Below are positions 18,633-27,800 of a stretch of DNA of 64,000 nt, piece after piece (position 1 is the first letter of the stretch; each line of letters opens with the position of its first letter). The stretch lies in NCBI RefSeq assembly GCF_000025565.1, contig NC_014121.1:3928215-3992214 (forward strand), given 5' to 3'. The position numbers and the translations under genes were made by a program. The notes under the pieces are model-generated. The model was not told where the DNA came from. It worked only from the letters and a program-made list of their open reading frames with translations, and searched no databases. This DNA comes from Enterobacter cloacae subsp. cloacae ATCC 13047. GTDB lineage: Bacteria; Pseudomonadota; Gammaproteobacteria; Enterobacterales; Enterobacteriaceae.

Positions 18633-19420
18633 CAGCCAATACTGAAGAAAACGAAGCGCAGCATTAGCTCACCCACAATCAGTAATGCGCTGCCCAGCAG
18701 CACCGGGCCTCGCGCGGCCTTCAGACCGCCCGCGGCAAAACACAGCATGCCCGCAACGGAAACGCACCAGCTCAGCAGATGCACCGTGCGCAGTTGCTCC
18801 AGCATCCGTAACGGAGCGTGAGGGAATGTCACCACGGTGTTGTCCATGGCTGTAATGTCGGCCAGCCAGACGGGCTTCATCACCAGACGCACAAGCACCA
18901 GCAGGGTAATAATCACAACCGCCGCGCGCAGGTTAATCCGGGAAGGCGCCCCAACGGCCACGCAGGCTGAGCCAATGATTCCCACCGAGCCGATGAACAG
19001 CACCAGCGTGTTGATGTGCTGCCAGGTGACAACCGACGTATGGATATAAATCTGCGCCATGCAGAACACGTCCACCAGCCCGACAAGACCCGCCACCGCC
19101 AGAAGCGGCTTCCAGCCTGGTTTTTTCGCGAACATCAGCAGCGTCGCAAGACCAAGCGCCGCAAGGTAAAGGCTGGCAAATACAATCTCACGGCTCAGCC
19201 AGGAGCTGGATACGTGGCGCAGCGCGTTGAGAGCATTGAGCGGGTAGCCCATATGCAGCGCCGAGGCGAGCAGCCCCAGGCAGGCCAGCACGAATGCCCC
19301 GGCAGCAGGCAGCAGCGCGTTACGCGGCGAAGCCTGCGCGTCTCCGAGCGCCAGCCAGAGCGTAACGCCTACCGATCCCTGAAGGAACAGGGTAAAAATC
19401 AGCAACGGTAACTCATGCAT
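18632..19420 (-). CDS. DmsC-like membrane anchor subunit of a molybdoenzyme
   Basis: A 262-residue, highly hydrophobic protein with about eight membrane segments, of the DmsC family that anchors the reductase and oxidises menaquinol. It starts MHELPLLIFTLFLQG, typical for DmsC. It overlaps the end of the dmsB-like gene by 8 bases and the following polyferredoxin start by one. The order A-B-C is that of dmsABC; Salmonella has a similar operon between ndk and pbpC. Paralogous to, not orthologous with, E. coli dmsC. Confidence 0.88.
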   Translation of the reverse strand: MHELPLLIFTLFLQGSVGVTLWLALGDAQASPRNALLPAAGAFVLACLGLLASALHMGYPLNALNALRHVSSSWLSREIVFASLYLAALGLATLLMFAKKPGWKPLLAVAGLVGLVDVFCMAQIYIHTSVVTWQHINTLVLFIGSVGIIGSACVAVGAPSRINLRAAVVIITLLVLVRLVMKPVWLADITAMDNTVVTFPHAPLRMLEQLRTVHLLSWCVSVAGMLCFAAGGLKAARGPVLLGSALLIVGELMLRFVFFSIG

Positions 19421-20042
19421 GACGTGTCCCCTCTTTCTCTGCGCCCTGATGTGCTTTGATCACCAGGTTCGGTTTGGTGATGGAGGAATCAGGCAATCCC
19501 TTCACGTCACAGACCACACCGTATTTCGCCCGAAGTTCATCAATCGGCCCGAATTTGATCGCTTCAAGGGGACAGGTTGCCACGCAGACAGGCTGTTCGC
19601 CTTTCGCCTGCAGATCCACGCAAAAATCGCATTTGGACATCTGCCCGGTCTGCTCGTTGAGCTGCGGCGCGCCATAGGGGCATGACCACGCACAATATCC
19701 ACAGCCGACGCACTTATCCGTATCGACGCGCACGATGCCGTCACCCGGACGCTTATGCATCGCGGTGGTCGGGCAGTTTTTGGTGCAGACAGGATCCGCA
19801 CAGTGGTTGCAGGAGACAGAAAGTGTGTAGGCAAAAACGTTATTGCTGACGCCACCCTGGCCGGTTGGGATGAAATTCCCGCCGTTGATTTCGTACACAC
19901 GACGGAAACGACGCCCGGGTTCAAGGTTGTTTTTATCTTTGCACGCCACCTGGCAGGCCTTGCAGCCCGAGCAGCGGGATGAGTCGATATAGAAGCCCAG
20001 CTGTTTGTCGCTCACCGGCGCGTAGTGTTTAAACTGACTCAT
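19413..20042 (-). CDS. DmsB-like iron-sulfur electron-transfer subunit
   Basis: A 209-residue protein with sixteen Cys in four clusters: CSGCKACQVAC, CNHCADPVCTKNCP, CVGCGYCAWSC and CDFC with CVATCP. This layout is that of DmsB/YnfG, carrying four [4Fe-4S] centres between the membrane anchor and the molybdenum subunit. It has no Tat signal and would be exported with the A subunit. It overlaps the A gene by four bases (ATGA). Confidence 0.93.
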   Translation of the reverse strand: MSQFKHYAPVSDKQLGFYIDSSRCSGCKACQVACKDKNNLEPGRRFRRVYEINGGNFIPTGQGGVSNNVFAYTLSVSCNHCADPVCTKNCPTTAMHKRPGDGIVRVDTDKCVGCGYCAWSCPYGAPQLNEQTGQMSKCDFCVDLQAKGEQPVCVATCPLEAIKFGPIDELRAKYGVVCDVKGLPDSSITKPNLVIKAHQGAEKEGTRHA

Positions 20043-22417
20043 GCTTTTGCTACCTCCACCAGCATGGTTTGATGAGAATTCCCTTTCGCAAGTGCGGTAA
20101 TGCGGGCGGAGCTGAGCACGTTCGCGCAGCCACCTTTATCAATGCCCCGCTCGTCCGGCTGCCACCAGGCGCCAGCCTGCATGGCAACAACGCCAGGAAT
20201 GATGCGCGGCGTGACTTCGGCCGGGATTTCACATATCCCCCGTGCATTGTGAATACGCACGGTATCTCCCTGCGCAATACCGCGTTTTTGCGCGTCCTGT
20301 GGGTTAATCCATAACTTTTGCTGCTGAACCTCAATCAGCCATGGGTTGGCATACTGAGTGGAGTTGGCGCGGTTTTTCCCCTTCCAGGTAATGAGCTGTA
20401 GCGGGAACGTCTTCGCCAGTTCATCCTCCGGTCCTTCATGGGCTGGCACGTAATGCGACAGCGCAGGGATTTCCGGGTGATGCATGTCGTAAAGACGCTT
20501 CGAGAAGATCTCAATTTTTCCGGATGGCGTCGGGAAGGGATGATTTTGCGGGTCGCGAATATTGTCCTCAAAAGCGACATACGGTGCGCTTTTGAAGAGA
20601 TGTTGCCGCGTCTTTTGCAACGTCGCGAAGTCAGGCAAGTTTTCCTCTGGCATCGCCAGGCGTGTCTGCTCCCATATGTGTTCAATCCACGCCTTTTCAT
20701 CCCGCCCCTCGCTAAAGGCCGGTTCGATACCCAGCTTAGCGGCTACTTCGCGCAGCCAGTCATAGTCTGAACGGCGTTCAAATTCGGGTTTGATCAGCTT
20801 TTCCGACAGGATCAGATAGCTTGCGGTCCCCCAGGTTTCACCGATATTCCAGCGTTCCATAAAGCTGGTTTCCGGCAGCAGAAGATCGGCATAGCGGGCG
20901 CTCGGCGTCATGAAGAGATCGCTTGCCACGATGAACTGAATTTTCGACTCGTCTTCCAGTACCCGTGTCGCCTGGTGCAGATCGGGGTTCTGGTTAGCAA
21001 GATAGTTACCCGCCAGAGAGAACAGAATGCGGATATTACTGTCGAGCTTTTCAGCATCCTTCAGGCCGACATCCGGTGTGACCTGTGAGGCATCGTCAGC
21101 GGCCTGAACCCAGTTCATCACCGATATTTTTGCTTTGACCGGGTTATCCGGCATGTCAGGACCGACCGCAAATTTCCGGTTGGCACAACCACCATATCCT
21201 GCAGCCCATCCACCTTTTACGCCAACGTTGCCCGTCAGCGTTGCCAGCAGCGTCGAGCCGCGCGCGGTGCGTTCGCCGCAGTTGTGGCGCTGTGGACCCC
21301 AGCCCTGAATTAACGCGGCAGGTTTTGTTGTGGCATAGTCGCGTGCCAGCTGCCGGATGGTCTGCGCTGGCACATGGGTAATTTGCTCTGCCCATTCGGG
21401 AGTTTTCACCACTCCATCTTTCGCACCGGTCAGATAGGCGACAAGAGACTCGTTGGCGGGCACACCTTCAGGCATTGAGGCTTCATCGAAGCCCAGCGTA
21501 TAGCGCTGAATAAATTCACGATCGTGCAGGTTTTCCGTGACGATAACGTACATCATCGCGTCCATCAGCGCGTTATCGGTCGTCGGTAATAAGGGGATCC
21601 ATTGATCGGCAAGGGATGAAACGGTATCTGAGTAGCGTGGATCAACCACGATAAAACGCGTGCCGTTTTGCTTCATCCTCTGGAAATAGTGGTTGCTGTG
21701 ACCAAAAATGGTCTCCGTTGGGTTATGACCCCAGAGGATCACCAGCCGGGTATCCTGCAGTGTATCCAGCGAACTGCCGCTGGCGGCGGTGCCGTAGGTG
21801 TAAGGCGTCGCGGCAGCTGTATTGCCCATACTGACCGAATGATAGCTTTCAAGGTATCCGCCGGTTAAGTTGAGCAAACGACGGACCATCTTATCCCCGG
21901 AAAAGGTGCCCCCGGAAACCGCCGTACCCACATGAACATAACGCGAGGCTGCGCCGTATTGTTGCGTGATCGTTTTTAACCGTTCGGCAATAAGTGTGGT
22001 AGCTTCATCCCAGGAAATACGTTCAAATTTTCCTTCACCGCGCTTACCCACGCGTTTCATCGGATATTTTAAACGGTCAGGATGGTAAACAAATTTCCGG
22101 TAAGCCCGGCCACGAACGCAGGCGCGCATCACTGGCATTTGCGGATCCAGCTCATTATCCGGGCGCGTAGAAATTCGGGTCACCACGCCATCGTTGACGT
22201 GGGCCCGAATATCACACTTCCCCCCGCAGTCAAATGTGCTGCAGGTCTGAATAATGTTTTCCGCAGGCTCGTCTTGTGCGGCGGTGCCTTCACTCGCCTT
22301 TGCTTTGCCAACGCGGGCGACAAACGGCAGGGCAGCAAGCGCCGACCCGGCCTGGATAAACTGACGTCGGGATACAGCGGGTAAAAGGCCGTCTCCCTGG
22401 CTTTTTATTTTTGTCAT
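20039..22417 (-). CDS. DmsA/YnfE-like molybdopterin oxidoreductase, catalytic subunit
   Basis: A Tat-exported Mo-bis-MGD reductase of the DMSO reductase family, probably reducing an S- or N-oxide with menaquinol electrons under anaerobiosis. The 792 residues begin with the twin-arginine motif SRRQFIQ (16-22). The N-terminal cluster ligands are C59, C64, C68 and C100. The likely Mo ligand is a Ser in SYHSVSMGNT (191-200), where a Cys or selenocysteine would mark nitrate or formate enzymes. The C-terminal cofactor domain (GDTVRIHNARG) is present. Substrate cannot be told from sequence. First gene of the four-gene operon, with an FNR box 53-66 bases upstream. Confidence 0.9.
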   Translation of the reverse strand: MTKIKSQGDGLLPAVSRRQFIQAGSALAALPFVARVGKAKASEGTAAQDEPAENIIQTCSTFDCGGKCDIRAHVNDGVVTRISTRPDNELDPQMPVMRACVRGRAYRKFVYHPDRLKYPMKRVGKRGEGKFERISWDEATTLIAERLKTITQQYGAASRYVHVGTAVSGGTFSGDKMVRRLLNLTGGYLESYHSVSMGNTAAATPYTYGTAASGSSLDTLQDTRLVILWGHNPTETIFGHSNHYFQRMKQNGTRFIVVDPRYSDTVSSLADQWIPLLPTTDNALMDAMMYVIVTENLHDREFIQRYTLGFDEASMPEGVPANESLVAYLTGAKDGVVKTPEWAEQITHVPAQTIRQLARDYATTKPAALIQGWGPQRHNCGERTARGSTLLATLTGNVGVKGGWAAGYGGCANRKFAVGPDMPDNPVKAKISVMNWVQAADDASQVTPDVGLKDAEKLDSNIRILFSLAGNYLANQNPDLHQATRVLEDESKIQFIVASDLFMTPSARYADLLLPETSFMERWNIGETWGTASYLILSEKLIKPEFERRSDYDWLREVAAKLGIEPAFSEGRDEKAWIEHIWEQTRLAMPEENLPDFATLQKTRQHLFKSAPYVAFEDNIRDPQNHPFPTPSGKIEIFSKRLYDMHHPEIPALSHYVPAHEGPEDELAKTFPLQLITWKGKNRANSTQYANPWLIEVQQQKLWINPQDAQKRGIAQGDTVRIHNARGICEIPAEVTPRIIPGVVAMQAGAWWQPDERGIDKGGCANVLSSARITALAKGNSHQTMLVEVAKA

Positions 22418-22469
22418 TGCTCATTCCTTCAAATAAAAACGCATTCTCGTTTTTTCGCAGGAACGAACA

Positions 22470-22483
22470 TTGATTATTATCAA
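22470..22483. promoter_or_regulatory. FNR box upstream of the molybdoenzyme operon
   Basis: TTGAT-TATT-ATCAA is a perfect FNR palindrome. A minus-strand GAGAAT at 22443-22448 could be the -10, which would put the box near -41.5, the class II activating position. It predicts induction without oxygen. Confidence 0.8.
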
Positions 22484-22505
22484 GCTAATTAATAGGGAGT
22501 AGGGG

Positions 22506-24833
22506 TTAGCGGCTTAATTCAAAATTAAGCGTAGCCAATTTCCCGGCCTCATCCATGGCAACTAATTGATATTTACCGGGCAAAGATAACTGCATTGAAA
22601 AATTCCGATTTTTATGTTCGAGAGGCTCGCCATTTAAAAACCACCATCGCTGCCCTTCTCCCCCGCTGGTCGTGACGGAAATTGTCACTTTTTCCTCACC
22701 CGGAAGACGCTTAATGACCGCCCCCTCTCTGACACCCGAAATCATTAGCGGTGCCGCATTGTTATCATCCAGCTGTGGACAAACCGTTGAGGGTGCGGGA
22801 AGACGTGCCGCTCTTTTTTCTGCTGCGGGCAGCCACGGCTCCAGGGGCAGCGGCCAGACGTCCAGCACTTTCTCTGTGGCATCCGGGCAATCTGCCGCCA
22901 CGCGTTTGCCGGTTTTATCCAGCCAGATCGGGAAACGGATCCCGCGGATCCCCTCCTGCTCCGGCAGCAACAGCGTCGGCGGCTCACTTCCTTCCAGCAG
23001 CCAGGTCGACAGGCGTCGACGGCAGTTTTCACTGCCCTCCGGCAACGATTGCCCACCAGGCCAGCAGATCACGCCTCGCCCGACGCTTTCCGGGCGCGGA
23101 TCGCGTGGCAGGCGCGCGTCGTCTATCGTTGAGCGCGACTGAAGCAGGTTATTCACCTGATTTAACAGCGGCACGGCACTGGCAAAACCAAACTGTCCCG
23201 CCACGGGCGTGCCGTCCGGCCTTCCGGTCCAGATACCAATCACGTAACGCGCATTCAGGCCAATGGCCCAGGCATCGCGATAGCCGTAGCTGGTGCCCGT
23301 TTTCCATGCCAGCGGCGCAACCTGCGGCAGTGCGTTATCCGGTAACGGTTGGGCTTCATTCGCCAGAATACGGCGAATAATCCAGGCCGAGCCGGGTGAC
23401 AACAGCGGACGTTCAACCAGCGCATCACCTGGCTGTAAGCGCAGCCTTCCCGCTTTACCGTGGCGGGCAAAAGCGCTGTAGGCAGCAGTAATATCAGCCA
23501 GCCGCGCTCCCGCCCCGCCCAGGATCAACGACAGATTTGGCTGCGCCCCCGCAGGCAAAATAAGCGGCAACCCTGCGTTGCTGAGCATGCCGGCAAAACG
23601 CTTAGGCCCGTACGCCTCCAGCACCTGCACGGCAGGCAGGTTAAGGGAGCGCACCAGCGCTTCGCTCATGCTCACCGGCCCATGGAATCCGCTGTCAAAG
23701 TTACCGGGACGATAATCACCGGTTTTCCTGGGGACATCCTGAAGCAGCGAAGCGGGATGGATCAATCCATCGTCGAGCGCCATACCGTAGATAAAAGGTT
23801 TCAGTACCGATCCCGGGGATCGGATCGCATTCACCATATCCACATGGCTGAAGCGGGTGTCATCGTTAATGTCCACCGAACCGACCCAGCCGCGCACTTT
23901 CATATTGGTATGATCCACGACGATCATCGCCAGCGAACTGCGCGCCGGCAGGCGGGATTTCCAGTTCATTGCCAGCTCTTCCAGCTGCCGTTGCAAGGCG
24001 GCATCCAGAGTGGTGACAATTTTGGTATCACGGCTTTTTCCCAGCATCATGCGTGCGAAGAGCGGCGCCAGCTGGGGCATCTGCCGGGGAGCCAGCCATA
24101 GCGGCTCTTCACGGGATTCGTTAACCTGTCGGGCTGACCAGACGCCCTGCGTTACCATCCGGTCGAGCACTTTGTTGCGCGCCGCCTCCGCCCGCGCTGG
24201 CCAGCGGTCCGGGCGTAAACGGCTGGGGGCCTGAGGTAGCACCGCCAGCAGGGCCGCTTCGGAATAGCTGAGCTGTGATGGCGGTTTACCCAGATAGGTC
24301 CAGCTTGCGGCACCTATTCCCTGGAGCGTCCCGCCAAACGGGGCGCGGTTGAGGTAGAGGGTGAGGATCTCGCGCTTGGAGAGATGCCATTCAAGCTGCA
24401 TCGCCCGCCAGAGTTGACGAATTTTACCGCCAAAGGTGCGCGGATGCGGATCCAGCAGACGCGCAACCTGCATGGTCAGCGTGCTGCCCCCGGAGACAAC
24501 CTTACCGGACGTCAGATCCTGCCAGGCGGCGCGCAGCACAGAGAAAGGATTCACGCCTGGATGCTCCCAGAACCAGCGATCTTCATACTGGATCAGGGCC
24601 TCAAGATAGCGAGGAGAGACCTCTTCAATCGTGACCGGATAACGCCAGATCCCTTCGCTGTCGGCAAAACGCCAGAGCGGCGTGCCCTTCTCATCGACCA
24701 CCACCCGGGCGGGGTTAACCTCTTTCAGCGGCAACGGCCAGAGGCGGTCGGCGGCGACAATCAGCCCCCATAAAATGAGAAGCGCCCCCGCCAGCCACAG
24801 CCAGCGGGAGCGTATCAGACGTGCAACTGACAT
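22506..24833 (-). CDS. pbpC: Penicillin-binding protein 1C
   Basis: A bifunctional peptidoglycan glycosyltransferase/transpeptidase-type protein in the inner membrane. One N-terminal membrane helix is followed by a GT51 domain (YEDRWFWEHPGVNPF, GGSTLTMQVARLL), a transpeptidase domain with SPGSVLKP and KTGTSYGYRDAW, and a C-terminal beta domain (ISGVREGAVIKRLPG). I chose the ATG at 24833 (775 residues), one base after the yfhM stop; an in-frame ATG at 24848 overlaps yfhM and is possible. E. coli PbpC has 770. Coupled to yfhM, as in most bacteria that have it. Confidence 0.95.
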   Translation of the reverse strand: MSVARLIRSRWLWLAGALLILWGLIVAADRLWPLPLKEVNPARVVVDEKGTPLWRFADSEGIWRYPVTIEEVSPRYLEALIQYEDRWFWEHPGVNPFSVLRAAWQDLTSGKVVSGGSTLTMQVARLLDPHPRTFGGKIRQLWRAMQLEWHLSKREILTLYLNRAPFGGTLQGIGAASWTYLGKPPSQLSYSEAALLAVLPQAPSRLRPDRWPARAEAARNKVLDRMVTQGVWSARQVNESREEPLWLAPRQMPQLAPLFARMMLGKSRDTKIVTTLDAALQRQLEELAMNWKSRLPARSSLAMIVVDHTNMKVRGWVGSVDINDDTRFSHVDMVNAIRSPGSVLKPFIYGMALDDGLIHPASLLQDVPRKTGDYRPGNFDSGFHGPVSMSEALVRSLNLPAVQVLEAYGPKRFAGMLSNAGLPLILPAGAQPNLSLILGGAGARLADITAAYSAFARHGKAGRLRLQPGDALVERPLLSPGSAWIIRRILANEAQPLPDNALPQVAPLAWKTGTSYGYRDAWAIGLNARYVIGIWTGRPDGTPVAGQFGFASAVPLLNQVNNLLQSRSTIDDARLPRDPRPESVGRGVICWPGGQSLPEGSENCRRRLSTWLLEGSEPPTLLLPEQEGIRGIRFPIWLDKTGKRVAADCPDATEKVLDVWPLPLEPWLPAAEKRAARLPAPSTVCPQLDDNNAAPLMISGVREGAVIKRLPGEEKVTISVTTSGGEGQRWWFLNGEPLEHKNRNFSMQLSLPGKYQLVAMDEAGKLATLNFELSR

Positions 24834-24834
24834 A

Positions 24835-27800
24835 TTACGGTACAACAATCAGCGGGCCACTGGCCGCACCCGTTGCCCGCCACTGCGGAACATACATGGA
24901 CTCCACCAGCGGCACCGGTACCTGGTACGTTCCCGGCGTCACGGCGCGCGCCAGATAAACCAGCGTAACCGGCTGCCCTTCGTTCACCGGCACTGCGGCC
25001 ACAAAGCGGTCGTCGCGGAACTCCATATGCTGAATATCCGCCTGCTGCATCTGGTTAAGCAGGTTCTGCACTTCGCTGCCGCTGTCCTGCAGGCTGGCGC
25101 TGCTGCTTGCCAGGTTCTGGTTCTCCAGCTCCAGACCCGCCGGGAGGAGATCCACCACCAGCGCATCCGGCACGTTCTGGCTGGCCTTCACTTCCAGCCA
25201 TACCAGCACCAGCTCACCGCTCTTCAGCGAAGAGAGCGATTTCGAACTGCCGTCGGTTGCCAGAATATGGCGTTCAATCTGCAGAACATTCGAGAATGGC
25301 TGAGGGGCTGAGTCCGGGTAACCGGTGCTATCCAGACGCACCCACAGCGGTGTCGTGCCGGTGTTGGTCACCTGCAGCGCACCAAGCTGATCGCCATTCA
25401 TATTCTGCACCAGCGCCTTGTCACCGCTCAATGCGCTACCCGAGAGTGAGGTTTCCGCCTGCCATGCTCCGGACAGAGTTTGTAGCGAACGTCCGGCCAG
25501 GAACAGCGCGTTACTCTCCTGCGTAGACAGCCAGCGCTGGCTGAAGGCCTGTTCAGACAGGGCATTCAGCAGCGTATTTTGCGCATCCGGCAGCAGCTTG
25601 TACTCCTCCAGAAGGGAGAGCATCAGCGCGTTATCACGAAGCGCGCTACCGTAATCCGCCATCCAGTGTCTGCTGTCGTTGCGCGGTGTTTTGAGGGCCA
25701 GATCCAGCGCCTGCTGGCTGCGCGGGGCATCCCCCATCAGTTTGAGTGCCATACCGAGCTGCATCAGCGGCAGACCGGAAGCCGCCTGCCCGTGACGATC
25801 CCAGATTTCACGCAACGCACCCAGCGGGGCTTTTTGCTGGCGCGCCAGTACCAGTGCGGCATAGGCCTGCACGGCAAATTTGCTGGCCTGGGTATCGTCG
25901 CTGTAGCGGATGGACATCATGCCCGGATCCTGCAGGTAGCGGAGCAGTCGGCTATTGGCATTATTGACCGCATCCGTCGGCACGCTGTAGCCCTGCTCAC
26001 CGGCACGCACCAGGAAGTCAGTGACATAGGCAGTCAGCCAGTACTCTTCCGGACCGTTTTTATCCCAGAGCGCAAAACCACCGTCGTCACGCTGCATCTG
26101 CAGAAGGCGGGAGATGCCAATATCAATGGCAGCACGACGTTTGTCGTCCGTGTCGCCTTTAATGCCAAGCGCCTTCAGCTGTGACGCGTTGGTATAGAGA
26201 GACGGGAACAGGCCACTGGTGGTTTGTTCAAGACAGCCATAAGGATATGCCTGCAGCTCACGGATATAGCGCGCCAGATTAAGCGGCGGTTTGCCGCTAA
26301 GCAGCAGTTGTCCCTGCAATGTAGCGGGAGAGAAGCCGTTGATATGCTGCCCTGGCGCAGTCCAGGACTCACCCGGGTTCAGCATGGCCCCGGTATTCAC
26401 CGTCTGCGCCGGGAACGCAGGACGGACGCCGATTTTCCAGCTCTTCTGCTGCGGAGCGAAGGTCTCGCCAGGCAGCTGAAGTCCTGTTACCTGCGCCGTC
26501 ACTTCGCCGTCACCGTAACCTTCCAGTGCACGCACCGGAATAAACAGCGTGCTGCGCGCACCCGGTGGCAGTTTGACAGGCTGCGGCTGCGCCCCTTCCA
26601 GCGACAGCTTGCCGGTCGCGGTTAAGGCCACACTAAGCGTTTGCGGCTGATCGGTCAGGTTAGTGAGATCCAGTGTCAACCGTGAGGTATCGCCGCTTGC
26701 CAGGAAGCGCGGCGTATTAAGCTCGGTAATGACCGGCGCGGCCACAATCACTTTGCTTTCGCTGCTGCCGAAATCCTCTTCCGTCCAGGCCTGCGCCATC
26801 AGACGCAGCTCACCGTTGAAGTCTCCAATTGGCAGGGTGATGGACCCTTCACCATTCGCATCAAGCGTCACTGGCTGTGCCTGCTGGGCGATAATGGTGA
26901 CATGGTTCACCGGCGGCTTACCGCCGCGTTTAAGCTCATCGCCGTCACCACCAAAACGCAGTGCGGCCATACGTCCCTGGCCTTCAATCACCTGGCCGTA
27001 GATATCGTAGATATCCGCGCCATAGCGCTTCTGACCAAAGAAGGCCTGCCACGGATCCGGCGTGACGTAATCAGTAATGTTCAGCACACCGCTGTCCACC
27101 GCGGAGACCAGCACGTTCACTTTCTGTGGTACCGGGCCCTCTTTAACGCTGGCTTTTACTTTCACGGAAAGCGTCTCGTTAGGGCGCATTTTCTGCGGGT
27201 TATCCAGCGCGATATTCAGACGGCGATTTTCATCCCCCATCGGCAGATGCAGCAGGCCAACCGCCCGCTTCGGCGTGGCGGATTTGGATTTATCGCCAGG
27301 GCGAACCACCAGCGTGCTGAGATAGAGGTCGTGGCGTTTCCAGGCTTTGTCTACCGGAATAGACAGATCCAGTCCGTTGGCCGGGACGTCGATCTCTTTC
27401 CACCACAGTGGCCCTTCGCTGGATTCGATCATCGCATAGCCTTTACCTGCGGCAGGTGCGGCGATATGCAACTGGATGGTGTCACCCGGCTGGTAAGAAG
27501 GCTTATCCAGTTTCAGGGTCACGCGGTCGGGGCGCGCGGCTCCCGTGCCGTCACTGTTATCCTGCCAGCTGTACCCGGCCCAGAAACGTACGCTGCTGAC
27601 CATGTCATCAGGCGCTTTCACTTCCAGACGATAGGAGCCCCACTCTACCGGGAACGTCACTTTACCCGTTTCATCGGCCTTGAGGGTCAGCTCCTGCTCG
27701 CCTTCAATGAGATCTTTTTGATCAAACTGGGACTGCCAGCCATCGCTTTCTGACCAGTTCCAATAGTAGTCGCGGCGTTCGCGGATCAGGCGCACCTGTA

